A stretch of 64,000 bases of DNA from Prostheceraeus crozeri (Eukaryota; Platyhelminthes; Polycladida; Euryleptidae). The stretch spans positions 160,928 to 224,927 of the forward strand of contig CAJQUW010013611.1 in assembly GCA_907163375.1 (NCBI GenBank). Reading direction: 5' to 3'. Below, in pieces: positions 23,260-35,535 of this stretch (position 1 is its first letter; each line of letters begins with the position of its first letter). The notes beneath the pieces are model-generated. The model did no database searches, had not been told where the DNA came from, and saw only the letters and a list, made by a program, of their open reading frames with translations. The position numbers were made by a program, and so were the translations under genes.

Positions 23260-23415
23260 TTTTGTCTGAAGGAGGAAATTGACATTAAGACAGTTATACG
23301 TGAGAACAAATAATTTGCATTATATTTCGGGTCTAGTTATAGGCCGCAGTCAGGAGTCCTATCTTTTGAGTCGACCAAAAAGATAGGACTCCGGGACTCC
23401 GACTCCACATCCCTG
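23190..23415 (+). mobile_element. Diverged end of the GGAGTC-rich MITE
   Basis: Matches the right end of the element at 21870-22599: shared CTTTCACTATCA-like start, GGGTCTAGTTATAGGCCG, GGAGTCCTATC and a final GACTCCACATCCCTGG. It is truncated on the left and more divergent than the copy at window start. Confidence 0.65.
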
Positions 23416-26400
23416 GATTCTACATCGTTCCCTAAATAAAATACCTTTCCTAAGCTTTCGTATGCAATTTAGGCAGACGAAGGTCCGTCCTGATCAACAT
23501 TGTTTTAACAATCGCAATGAATAATTAAGTCGTGCAGTAAGTAGACAATTAAACAAGTATCGCATTATCTTTCACTTCAAGCAGGCATTCAGAAGTGTCA
23601 AGCAATCTAGGTAGTCACATATAAATTAAGATTAAAGACAGTTGCAATAAATAGTGATGTAGTCAGAATCATGGGTTGCCAAATCGAATGAAAAAGTTTG
23701 TAAAACTTACAGATCAAGCCAGAGCATTTCGAAGAGCAGGGCAAGCATTGGGTTTGCAGGCAGTGCATTCTCCCTTACGGATACTAGCTAGCACTATTCC
23801 TTTGCATTCTCAATGGAAAAATGATAAATATGTTTTAATGGTAATCTGTCTTGCGTCTTTGTTCGTTTGTCCACATGTTATTATATATAGGTCAATTTTT
23901 TCCTGACTTACATACGCTGTCTTTAGTCCTACTTCTGAGCTGCGATTCTCACTATTTGAGTGATGACTGGAGTGTAGGAAATAAACAATGTTTTCATCAT
24001 TATCACTTTTGATCCTAGGGTTCTATTTTGAAGTATCCAGCATCGCTTTGTAGACAAGGTCAATGAAATTGACATTGAAAGCATTTTTGGTCATCCCTTT
24101 AATGTCAAATTATATTAAAAATTAAGGTCATCTTGAAGAAAATTCTTTGAATGAAATTTGCGGTTGGTGTAGGGATCGTATGAAGTCGAGAGAGATGCCA
24201 TTAAAGTCGCATTGATCTCCTCTTTCTTTTGGTTACATATTTGTATTTGTACCGCTTTGGGATCATCATGGCTGCGTTATTCGGTCCCAAAAGATACGAG
24301 TCGAAATTTCCTCAAAAGGGCACAACATGCATTAAAGGGTTAAGCTGAAAAAATGTTCAGCTGTGCATTCAATGCAGATTATGCACTCACTTAGAATCGA
24401 TTTGAATTTGCATATGACAACGTTTCTGGCAAATTATTTCCCGCCCTTGGTGCAGCAGACCCGATAATGATATTTCATTAATAGCAGAAGTTGGCATCTC
24501 GGATGACGAATTATCTGCATCTGAGTTACTGATTCTTCACAATGGGATATACTGCACTGATGGCGGTAAACAAGTCAGAAACGTCTTCAGTTTCCGCAAT
24601 GATTTAAGTCAAATGTCGTTCTCAGCTCTTGATCTTTTATTATGCCGAACACAAAGTCACTAATAAATGCTACTAAACAAAGAATATGCAAAAGTAGAAA
24701 TAATGAACTGAATAAATCGTGGGAGAGTGTGATGACAAGTTGAACATGAAATTCGATGCAAGATAGGGTTCCAAGCAGAACCAGTGTCGTGGCCAGCACG
24801 GTTGCTTCAACCAAGCTTCATGGTCCAAAGCTCCTATTTGATGAGTGGAACACATTGCAGATGTTAATGCGATCGTCTCTTTCAAAAGAGTGTCTGGTCG
24901 CCTCGTGCCGGTCCACATTAGCTGGCCTGATTTCAGGTTCGTGTGCTTAATGTCATCGAAGTAAGTCATCGCTTAACATCGTCATTGCTTAATGTTCAAA
25001 GTGTGAATGGACATTTGTTGGTCAATTGGGAGAACAATGTGATGACAGGCGTAGGAGATCTTGCTTTACAAGAGAACGAAACAAGGGTTTATTATTAAGT
25101 ATTTGGTAAAAAATTACTATACACTTTTCAGCAGGCAGGACCTTTACAGTTAGAGAGTGAATTAGAATATCGAAATTTTAATGTCAATTGTGGTAGCTAG
25201 TTCTTTATACAGGCATTCTATCGAGCCAAAATGATGAAAAAGCATTGATTGAAAATAAGGGAATTAACAGGACCCAAGACTTCCCGGATTCATCTGTGTT
25301 CAAAACATGCTTAATGAACAGCTGTGCAATTAGTAAATTTTCCTAAGAAAACAGAAAAATCATAATATTTTAGAAAATCTAGCAGTCATTGTTAAAGAGT
25401 GCTGTTCTAAAGAATCAATGAAAAACATTGATTGACTGATCAATTGACATTGATTATTGACATCTCTGGCGGAGGGTGCAAGCTGAATAGATTTTTTTGG
25501 ATTTTAGAGCACTTCTTCGGTCAATGTTAGATGTAATTATAAAATATTGTTGTAATTACTGTATGTGCATAAATTGAATTGTCATCTATTACATTTACAA
25601 TATTGCTATTAATATGAAATAATTATGATGCATTTTAAGTATATTTTTCTTGCTTGCAGTTATTTCAACATGAAATCCTTTTAGTATAGGAGATTTTATT
25701 TCTGCACTTTTTGTTAGAGAATTATGTCTTGCTCAGCTTACCTTATCACCCTGTTTGCCCGGAAATTCATTCTTCACCTTGTTTCACACTATCATGCCGT
25801 ACCTTCGTGATGTAACAGTAGAATACCTTCGTGTTAAATTGAAATTCACGTCAGCAGCCATTCATTTTTCAAGGTTGACTACAGGAAAATGTTGTGAAGT
25901 GAAATTTGTCAGCTAATGCATTTTACAGCTTCGCACAATTAGAAAATCGTTTGCTTCTTTTCTTCTGTTCTTTACAGGCTTGCAATCATTGATTAATTAT
26001 TCCTCTTTCGAGAAACGCCTACTCAGATAATTAGATGGTTGCAATGTTACAAAAAATGTTGCAATACGTGTTACTTGAAACCATCGATTTTTACTCACGA
26101 TGAGAATAAATGAGAACTGCTAGAGATATACGTGTCGACCACTAATAAGGAATTAGCACGGTTGAATACTTTGCATTAAGGCCATAGAGATCTATTATTC
26201 CTACAGAAAAGAGAATGACACTTTCATAGGGGAAAACTGAAAAGCCTGTTACGACATGGTGATCACATCTTATGCTTTAGCAAACTACTAAATAAGATTA
26301 TGCTATGCGCGTAGCTTGATTGCTTCAGATGACTGTGTTAAGTACCTACCGAAATCGAGATAAGGATGCAGTAACGAAGTCAATGAAAATGCATAACACC

Positions 26401-29400
26401 ATATGCAACTTCCGTATTTAACTGGTATGCACATGAAGATAAATTCGCACTAACCAGGAAGTCTTCTGAGATAGTTTGTATTCAAGATACCTAACTGACC
26501 AGTCACAGGGAGATCATTGCTCTAATAAGACAGTTATAATTCACAATATACCCCGAAAGTTAAGGTAGAAGATTATTTGATGTTGAAAATACAATCGACG
26601 AGTCTTCTGCGCCCAGCGCCTTCTCACGGTCGATGGCAACGGGCAAAAAGCGGCTGCATGAAGCACATATTTCGAGTATTGACTAGTTTGTGACTGAGAC
26701 AGACCTGAAAGCTCCCGATGCCGCGGATCCCTCCGTGTTCTTCCTTTAGAACATTATAGAGCGCGCTATTGTTTGCTGTGTTGTCAGTGGCCTTCGTATT
26801 CTCTTTGTTGAAAATATTGTCGATCATATTTTAAACCGCATTATACTATCGTTTTGCACACTTCTTCGATAGACAACGGTGACCGTCTTGCCAATTGTCT
26901 AACCTAGGGAGACGATGAGGATGGAAGAAGGAAGGGTACTCCGTTGAGACGTCAGAGCGTCGAGGAAGCACGTTAAGTTAGGTCATGGCTATGCCCATCT
27001 CCGTCCTGTCGAGGATTGCTATATCCGAGCCGAACTTTCAACACAACGAAGTCTTATCATGCATACCGTTTTCGTGGTTTTGGCTTAAATTCTTTTATGA
27101 ATATAAGACAATCTATCTGATGACTCTAAAATATTTTAAAAAGGATGTTTTCTAGTCTCCTGAAAACATTTCGTCGGTAGGATAGCGTACTGACGTTAAG
27201 TCAATTAACACTATTTTTCAGGAGAGGCTTTTAAAGTTTTCAGATTCTTTTGCTTTATGACTTCTGTTAGCTGGACGACACGAATTTGAATATTTGAACG
27301 TCTTTCGATCAAATTTTCAATAGCTACCTCTGCTGTCTATTGTAGAAGTAAATTTGCCTGCTCTTTGCATAGATATGCGAATTCAAACTATTTAAGTCAG
27401 TATGCTACCTAGGACGGGAGCTGCTGACACATTCTTCCTAAATTCGCGCACAAAGGGCTTAATGGCGTGGATTTGTAGATCTTGAAACGCTGCCTTAAGT
27501 GTCACTGCTAGTCGCTTTCGGCTATAGGTAAGGTTGAAGGATTCCCACTGGAATCCAATGGTAAAATTCAAGAAATATCTATGGATTGTGAAACACTCAG
27601 TAATTTTTGTTAATTTTCTTTTGCAGAAAAGAAACTATCTATCAGAGTGGCATGAAATTTGAAACATAGTTGAGTTCAGAACATCAACTTTGATATAAAA
27701 GTTGAAGTGAGTCACATGATTCAGTATTTGATGCCTGAGAGCCTCTACAAAATGAGCAAAATCGCCAAAATTAAGTCAAAACATGACGTTTACTCATGTT
27801 TTACTTGCGACCAGATGCGACATTAAGTATATTACACTTGTACATTACTCAGCATGCAGTATACAGAAACTTTCAAGAAAACTTGCAAACTACTTTCAAG
27901 CCTACAGAAAACTCGAGCGACCAAATCTTAGCAATGACAAATTTGCCCAATGTATTCTAAATTTGACGATGACGCTGCTTTTCAGAGGCAAATTGACGCC
28001 GTCAACGTACAGCACTGGACAAAGTAATAATTATTATGCAACCACATAGTAAGAACTTCAAAATCCTTGAAACTATTATTTGCATGTTTCTTGCAAATAT
28101 ACATCTAAATTCTTATATGACACGAAGCTTCTTCTCCTTCTCCACTAAATGCGCCAAAAGATGTCTATATCTCATTGATTTAACCTTCAAAATTTCTGGT
28201 AGTTAAATAATCGATGTACCATTATTACAAACTCACTTGGTTATGAACTAAAGTTTGACCCGATGCGGGCCTGGCGTCGTCAAGCTAAGAACGAACTTCA
28301 AAGTGCGGGCGGCATGTGAGCTTCACAAAATTATTGTGAAAATGACTCTCATGTGAATGAACGCGCCTAAATCTCCGTTAAAATTTTTGAAAATTGGTAA
28401 TTTTACCGCCCCTCAACCTTAAGTTGGCAGCTCTCGAATGTATTGGTTGCTGTGATTTCAGCCGCTCGGACAGGCACCGATCTATATGTCATCATCACCA
28501 GATTTTAAGAAGAATCAAATCATTAATCGTATATTCTTGTCGTAAAGCGACAGATACTTCATCAAATTCAACAAATTGATTCTCTAAAATTTGAAAGGAA
28601 AGTGAGAACATCTTTAATCATTTGAAAAAAACCCTGACTTTCTACCATCATTCAATCATTGTCGTTCACGATGCTGTCATCATTTATGACGTCGTATTGC
28701 TTCCTATGTGCATGTACGTGAAGTATTTTAGGTAGAGCAGCAACTCATTAGTTAAATCCCTAGTGTGTATGAAGCTTCGATTTTATCAAATGAACTCGAG
28801 TTGAGACCCAGTACCAAATGTGAGATATGCAAACTTTTGAAGTCTTGTGAGAAATCATCACGGAATTGACCAAAATAGTCTTCGGAATTGACTCATCATG
28901 ATAGCAACACAGGAAGAAAAATAGTATTTTACAAATTCTCTCTGTCATGACAACTTTGGAGAGGTAATGTCGATTGAATTAGCTTCTAAGTAACCCCGTG
29001 GGAACGTCGCTCGCTAAGATCAAGAGATTATCCGGTCAGTTAGCGATTTTGTGACTAAATTTGTTTTTGTGCTCAATTTTGTAGGAAAATTATCGCAAGA
29101 TGTGAAAGTCGCCTCTATATTTTTAGAAATGCGTCTAAAATCCAGAAGCGGTAGGTAGCGTGTAAGTTGCTATAACTACTTGATAGATGTTTGTTTGCTA
29201 ATTTGAGCTGATTTTTCGCCAGCCGACTGAATATTGTAGCAACTTATCAGCAGTAAGTAGTAATGTTTGTATAATACTTTCATATGAAAATACATTTTAT
29301 GCTCAGACTGATCTGTTATAAAATAACTGTTTTAAATTCATGAAAGCGTAAAACAAGTAGGCATTTATCTTCCAAAAATGTCGCAGTAAATACTATGAAA

Positions 29401-30735
29401 TGATTCAAATATTTGTTATTGTTGTAAATTATTAAATGTCAGAAGATCTTATGCAAAACTGATATGAGCAGACTCTCCAGTTTGTCATCTTCAAAGTTAG
29501 TCTTCACTTATGATATACTATAGGCCTAGATAGGACACATGTGGATAATGGCAAGGAGGTGATGAAGAAAGCATATCCTTGGCAGGAGAGGCGGATCACT
29601 GGAGAAAATGACTCTCACAAGAATAGGAGAGTAGAGCGCGAATTCGCGAATGGTCGGTGGCGAATTTCGCAAGAGAATATGCTGCGATTATGAGTGAACT
29701 GTAACATGATATTATGCAGCTGACATCTACCAGCTCTTCGCAAGATTCGTTCCCATAGGGAAGTTAGTGACTATTACTTCAATGATCAACCTCACTGATA
29801 TGATTATTTTCATGAGTGTGACCACAACACAAAATACCAGCCACTGAAAGAGCAAAATATCCTTATCAAAGACAATGATCATAATTAGCTTTAAAGATGT
29901 AAATGGGTCCACATTGCTATTCAGATTCAAGAAGTGAAGCACTAAAACGCAAAATCATGCTGATTAAATTTGAATCAAAAACTTGAATTATCAGCAAAGA
30001 AGCACAATAAGATCTCAACTTTTCCATAAAGACTTGCATTATATTTCGTTTCATGACATTTCCTTGATAATCAGTGTCAAAAACTCCACTGAATTTAGAT
30101 ACCTGTTAATAAATGAATGGTCATTCATTTTGGTATCTAATAATAATCTTGCTACTTATATAGAGGTTCCAATTCGCTAGTTTACAAAAACAAGAATAAT
30201 TTGCAAAAATGTAGCTTCTTAAAAAATTGATCGAATATTCTTTTAAACCGCAGGAACGTGATTTCCACAAAAACTGAATCTCAAGATATAAAATTTCTCA
30301 CTGTATGCTGATATTTTCGAGAGATAGAGTAGATAGAGTCGACACTCTACCTACTTGTACTGTACTTACGCTATGTACTATAGTGTGTCGCATTTCTATA
30401 ATTTAAACAATTGAACTTTGTGGTTGTTGAAAGTGTAATTGTTCATGCTCATTCGCTGCGAACGAAATATTCGTTGTACGAACGCTCATTCGTGTGACTT
30501 TCAATAGACAGAGTACGTCCAAGATTGGCACGAAAACAGTTGATACAGTTAATAGGAAACTAAATCAGCTTAGTATCGAATGAACACGAACAATTGTTGA
30601 TTCGTACAATCTTCTTGCTATCTCGTTTAGTACATGAATTCTGAGATTAAAAAACGTGTCTTCGCTTTAATTTAAGTACAGTTTACAATGTACTTTCCTT
30701 GAGTGTTTTATCAAAGCAACGTCAATATTTCTCTC
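23416..30735. other. Long stretch with no recognised gene
   Basis: AT-rich with several short open frames, including 24673-24969 and 26624-26827 on the minus strand and 27783-28049 on the plus strand. None has an identifiable domain, signal peptide or splice context that I could support. No inverted-repeat element or tandem array was seen. Intronic or intergenic DNA is the simplest reading. Confidence 0.45.
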
Positions 30736-31908
30736 AAGTAAACATGAATTTCAAAGAGAAATAAACATTGTAATGAAGTGAATATGTAGATGCATGCACA
30801 ACCATTTCACATGCTCAAAATTAGCTGATGCGTAATTGACAAGTATGCGAAATTAAATTTAAAGGCAAATCTCGGCTGTTTGAATTCATTGTTGTTACAA
30901 GAGATTGCAAGCATAACTATCTATTAAAAGTCAGTGGTGATTAGTATCATGGAGCGATGTTCCGCTCTAAAGAACTGAACACTGAACAATAAAATCTTTG
31001 AACGCTAGTCAATGATTACTCATAATAGTCATTTTTTCTTTGGTTGGATAAATGTTGAAATATTTCTGTACCTAACGCCCCTAACTACGGCGAGACTGGG
31101 AATGATGGAATGATTGATTTAATTTTTTAAACTATAAGGAAAACCATCTTTCATTGCAGCAAGACCAGCAGAGTGCGTGGTGGATGTATTGCTTGTGACT
31201 TCAGGTATCAGTCTCCTATTACAAATTACCATGTCAAAGATAGTACTTGTTTTTTTCATGTGCGAAAGCTTCTCTCTCTCTTACATTAAATGTTACAAAA
31301 ATATAAGAAAGAATGCAAGGCACGCCATAGGCATTTTCAAAGACCAAGGACGGAGACTATCAAATTTCACAATTCTCTTTGTAATCGATTTTTACGAAAG
31401 TCCAGTATTTGGTTTTTCAATATATGTTCTCATAGTTCACAGTTCACAGTTTTCGTCTGATACTGGTTAGCAAAATGAAGACATTCAAATCAAGGAGAGG
31501 ATTTAGAATTCTATTATTCCGTGTTTTTAATCAACGAATCAGACATCTGCCGCTACGTCATTATCATGTACGACGCCGTAAGCAATTGATAGAATATATA
31601 TCAGCAATATGTGAAAAGAAGCTCATAAACCACTCGCTGCCCTCCTTCCTAATTTGCTATCTTACTCACATGCATTCCTATTGAAAACTTACAAGGGGTA
31701 AATTGAATGATGTTGATTTGACCATTGTCCAACATATTCGATAACAGAGACATGTCTATCATGTCTGATTTGAAGGCTGAAGATGTGCGTTCTCTACTGA
31801 TCTATGATGAGTTGATGTGCCACACGAATCGATGGAAACCCCGAGAATCGATTGAATTTCGACATAAATTAGGTGGTCCGATTTTTAGGTTTAGGTCTAC
31901 ACTATAAG

Positions 31909-32290
31909 TTAACTTAGTGATGGTGTGTCTTGGGCAAACCCACCAGCAGAAAACTTCAACGTCCAGCTTTCACTAGTTTCAAAATGCTTCAATCGCCACG
32001 ATTCCTTCAAATTCGAAAACTTTAGATCATTGCCCAAAGTTTTCTCGATAATGTTGGGCTCTCCGATCATTATTAAAAAAGTTAACAGGAGCACGAAAAA
32101 ACGTTCACAAACTTCCCTGTAGAACTTGACAACGACTGTGTCTCTTTGCTGTGTGATCCGGTTGATTGCAGTCACTGAAACTTTGCACAATTCGGCGTAT
32201 ATAATGTTGAACTGGCTTCTCATTGTTCGATTGGTATGGTATTATGTCAGCAGCCATCTCATGAATGTTGCATGTTCCAAAGCTTCCTTT
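31909..32290 (-). pseudogene. Coding-like segment of unknown family (copy A)
   Basis: A minus-strand frame of 104 codons (32223-31909) reads MRSQFNIIYAELCKVSVT and continues INRITQQRDTV. The same frame extends upstream as EALEHATFMRWLLT, then a stop, then YHTNRT. A diverged inverted relative in copy B (52569-52905, plus strand) keeps the frame with mostly conservative changes (for example EALERATLLKW, INRITQQRDTV, KFYREVCDRF). That argues for real, now decayed, coding sequence. I do not recognise the family. It may be part of a transposon protein or a host exon. Confidence 0.4.
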
Positions 32291-32474
32291 CAAGTCAAAC
32301 CATAGAAATTGACAACAATAAAACCACTAGAATGGAAGTTAAGCTTCATGCAATACACAATAGTGGCACATAAATCGCACGCATTTTCACTTAGATGCAC
32401 CTGTCAACGTCTGCATCATTGGATTAGAATCAGCCACATGAGTAAATTTAAGCTTTTAACACTAGAAAGACCGT

Positions 32475-32490
32475 TGGGTCAATTGACCCA
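32475..32490. repeat. piggyBac 16 bp palindrome, left outer
   Basis: TGGGTCAATTGACCCA preceded by GACCGT. It recurs at 32653-32668 and, in mirror orientation with ACGGTC, at 34826-34841. It is probably a transposase-binding subterminal repeat. Confidence 0.65.
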
Positions 32491-32652
32491 GAAATGATAA
32501 TATTTGAATCCGTACACCTCTAAAAATTTGCAGTAGTTGACTTATCTCCCTCGACTTTTCCTAAAACTGTAATGTGTTGAATATAAGCATAAAATAAATT
32601 TCACGGATTTGTTAGTTTCGATTTCTATTACCAATTATGCATGAAAGACCGT

Positions 32653-32668
32653 TGGGTCAATTGACCCA
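32653..32668. repeat. piggyBac 16 bp palindrome, left inner
   Basis: Second copy of TGGGTCAATTGACCCA with the same GAAAGACCGT prefix as the outer copy, 178 bases further in. Confidence 0.6.
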
Positions 32669-32675
32669 CTTCATT

Positions 32676-32918
32676 CCTACACTCTAACGAAGCCATGCCT
32701 GGGCGTTCATTCACTGGTCGTGCATGCGCTTTTTGTTACAGTCAATGAACAATGCGCCTACACTCTAACGAAGCCACGCCTGGGCGTTCATTCACTGGTC
32801 GTGCACGCGCTTTTTGTTACAGTCAATGAACAATGCGCCTACACTCTAACGAAGCCACGCCTGGGCGTTCATTCACTGGTCGTGCACGCGCTTTTTGTTA
32901 CAGTCAATGAACAATGGG
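32676..32918 (+). repeat. 81 bp x3 tandem repeat in piggyBac leader
   Basis: Three units of 81 bp, each starting CCTACACTCTAACGAAGCC, begin at 32676, 32757 and 32838, with only a couple of base differences. Because 81 is a multiple of three, one frame stays open across all units, but that frame is a repeat artefact. The array lies between the left end and the transposase gene, possibly acting as promoter or transposase-binding sequence. Confidence 0.85.
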
Positions 32919-33046
32919 TCAGCACTCCATACTTTCTTGCTCTATGATATTGAAGGTGACATTATTGATTGGCTATTTTCGTGAACGGAGTGTGGAGTAG
33001 CGTTCACTGCTATCGGAGGAAGTGTCAATGTTCATTTTCTGTCAGG

Positions 33047-34724
33047 ATGGCTGCACGATCACGGCGCACGGCAGCTGAAATCGCGCAACTGCTTATAGCT
33101 AATGTGGATTCCGACGAGAGTGGAAATGACGATGAAACTGAAAATGGACTTGCCTACGATCCATCTCCTGCAGTGAGCGATGAAGAGGAAAGTACTGACG
33201 AAAGTGAAGACCCTATTGAAAGAGAAAGCGTCAGAAGAAGTGCTGAAGCGAGAGAAATGCAGTTTACATCCTCTGATGGAACTCATTGGACTCGGGTGGA
33301 TATTGGAAGCGTCACTGACAGAGGAAGAGCACCGGCACGAAACATTATACGACAAAGACCTGGTGCAACTCGTTTCATTTTGAACAGAGTTGATAACAAA
33401 GAAGATATTTTTATCGAACTTCTTGGTCATGACAGCATTCTTCGAATCCTTGACTTCACTAGAGCTGAAGCAAACCGACAAGGAAATCATGAGTTTGAAA
33501 TTTCTGAAAACGATTTGTTCGCCTTCTTCGGACTGTGCATAATTAGAGGCGTTCTACAAGCGAAGAACGAGCCGCTATCATCATTCTGGAGTCAAGAATT
33601 TGGAATAAATGTGTTCAAGGAGACAATGAGCAGAAATCGATTCAAGGACATAAAACGCTATATACGCTTTGATGATAAAACAACCAGGTCAGAAAGAAGA
33701 GAAGCCAACAAGTTTGCAGCAATTCAAGAGCTATGGGAATCAGCAATGAAAAGGTGCGGTGATGCTTTTTTTCCTGGACAACACACAACTGTCGATGAAC
33801 AGCTATTCCCCTGCAAGTGTCGGTGCCCTTTCTTGCAATATATTAGCGCAAAACCCGATAAGTTTGGAATCAAATTTTGGTTCATTTGCGATGTTGATAG
33901 CAAGTATGTTTTGAACGCGGTTCCTTACACAGGGAAGGATGAACAACGTGATCCACGCGTTTCTGTTCCTGAATCAGTTGTCATGAACTTGACCAAGGCT
34001 TACACCAACAGTGGCATTTCAGTGACGACTGATAACTTTTTCACCTCCAGCTCCTTGGCCAAAAATCTTTCTCAGAGGAACATAACTCTGTTGGGAACGA
34101 TTCGACAAAATAGACGTGAAATTCCAAGGGAAATTCCTTGCTTCAAAGCATATTCCGGTTCACTCATCTGCATTCTTCAAGTCTGAAAACCAAATGCTTG
34201 CGGCTTACAAAGTCAAAACAACCAAAACTGTGCTGGTTTTATCAACTGAGCACAGATCCGCGAAAGTCGATGAGAACCATCCAAAGAAAAAACCGGAAAT
34301 TATCACGAAATACAACAACACGAAATACGGCGTTGACATTTCCGACCAAATGTTGAGGTTGTATTCTACAAAGTGCGCATCAAGGCGATGGCCGCTTGCG
34401 GTTTTCTTCAACCTTTTGGACATCTTATGCCTCAATTCGTGGATCTTGGCGAAGGAAATGAACATGAGAAGTGCAAGAACACGCAGAGAATTTTTGTTAC
34501 ACATCGGAAAGTTGTTCTGCAGCAAGGCACCGTCCCGAAAGCGTCCACCTCATTTCAATATTTCTACACTTCGTTCTCAAGCCCTGCAGAGCGGATCATC
34601 TGAAGAACGGACGAGATGTCAAACGTGCAAGTCCAATAAGACAAAGGTAACATGCTGCTCCTGTCACAAGTTTGTTTGTGGCAAGTGTTCCTCTCCCCTG
34701 TGCAATTCGTGCAGTTCCTCTTAG
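33047..34724 (+). pseudogene. piggyBac transposase, one frameshift
   Basis: Would encode a ~558-residue transposase that cuts and pastes the element at TTAA. I chose the ATG at 33047 (MAARSRRTAAEIAQ). Upstream in-frame codons lack an ATG. An acidic N-terminal region (residues ~21-60) is typical. Catalytic aspartates are in TTVDEQ (D250), TTDNFF (D329) and, in the downstream frame, GVDISDQM. The C-terminus has a Cys-rich zinc region (CQTCKSN ... CCSCHKFVCGKC ... CNSC). The frame changes near 34130, inside GGGAAATTCC, where one extra A moves REIPRE away from FLASKHIP. The original product was full length, and the copy is inactive if the extra base is real. Confidence 0.9.
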
Positions 34725-34825
34725 ACAGTCAGATGAGAGACAATTCTTATCTCAACACTTTCAGCTTTTGTTATTACATATTTCAATAAAAATTGTTCAC
34801 CGACATTATGTATTTTTTTTTGTTG

Positions 34826-34841
34826 TGGGTCAATTGACCCA
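34826..34841. repeat. piggyBac 16 bp palindrome, right end
   Basis: TGGGTCAATTGACCCA followed by ACGGTC, the mirror image of the two left copies, about 40 bases from the right terminus. Confidence 0.65.
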
Positions 34842-34990
34842 ACGGTCCTTAATGGTTAAAAAATTTTTGGTCTTTCTAATGTTAATGGGCTCTTCGTGCC
34901 CCAACCTAGTTCCCCCGAATGTTCCGCGACCTTGAATCAATTTCCATTCTAATCTACTTCAGATAAACAATCTATTTCTATGAGTCAAAC

Positions 34991-35482
34991 AGAAGAAGAG
35001 ACGACCGGTCTAATTCCGTGGTTCCGACATAAAAAACAACAATTCGATTTCCATCATGCAGCGAGATTTATATTTCCCTGCTAAACAGCTATGCAATCTG
35101 CATAATAGAAATAGAAGAAAACCTTTAGAATGAAACTGTTGTTTCGGCAAAAGTCGCACGCATTTTCATTTAGAAACACTTGTCAACGACTGTATGATTG
35201 GGATAGTCAGTCAATTGCGTGATTCCAAGCATTTAACTGGATATTCATGCTCCAGACAAACAATCTATTTCTATGGTCTGCATGATGCATGTGTGATCTG
35301 CATTGTATGTAACTAAATGATGTCTCCACGGGACTACAGCACGGAGCTTAACTCTTTGTGTGGAGACAGATATTGTCATCGGACAACCAACATCGAACTC
35401 CTATTGATCCGGTTTTGATTGATAACAAGCAATGAAGCTGTCAACATTCTCAGCACACGTACGAATAGAGCTCTGTCGCTGG
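34991..35482. other. Upstream region of the secreted-protein gene
   Basis: Non-coding. At about 35100-35278 there is a diverged member of the CATAGAAAT MITE family (shared TCGCACGCATTTTCA, CTTGTCAACG and the end CAATCTATTTCTATG), about 260 bp before the start codon. The remainder shows no repeat I recognise. Confidence 0.5.
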
Positions 35483-35489
35483 TATAAAT
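35483..35489 (+). promoter_or_regulatory. TATA box of the secreted-protein gene
   Basis: TATAAAT 53 bases before the ATG. A TCAAGT at 35504-35509 could be the initiator, implying a 5' leader of about 25-30 bases, common in small highly expressed arthropod genes. Confidence 0.55.
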
Positions 35490-35535
35490 GATGAAACGTT
35501 TAATCAAGTGGACTACTTTCTTGACTCCGTGAACG

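Larger units (their letters stand above)
32460..34881 (+). mobile_element. piggyBac DNA transposon, 2422 bp
   Basis: Bounded by TTAA on both sides (32456-32459, 34882-34885), with ends CACTAGAAAGACC and GGTCTTTCTAATG that match the piggyBac CCYTAGAAAG-type terminal repeat. Copy B has the uninterrupted target AGCTTTTAATTGG at 53266-53278, proving the borders. Inside are three copies of the palindrome TGGGTCAATTGACCCA, an 81 bp x3 tandem repeat and a transposase gene broken by one frameshift. The insertion is young, since it is absent from the other copy. Confidence 0.95.
32301..34982 (+). mobile_element. hAT-like MITE (256 bp) split by piggyBac
   Basis: Starts CATAGAAATTGACAAC at 32301 and ends CAATCTATTTCTATG at 34982. 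The flanks are a perfect 8 bp duplication, AGTCAAAC at 32293-32300 and 34983-34990. Without the piggyBac at 32460-34881 and its TTAA duplication the element is 256 bp, the same length as the copy at 40546-40801. An 8 bp duplication and short inverted ends CATAGAAAT fit the hAT superfamily. Confidence 0.85.

Noticed and set aside
32676-32918. CRISPR-like array
   Set aside because: The 81 bp units are directly adjacent with no unique spacers, lie inside a piggyBac, and the genome is animal.
32720-32947. 75-codon frame with 27-residue repeats
   Set aside because: It is produced by the 81 bp tandem repeat, whose length is a multiple of three. It starts mid-array and has no independent support.
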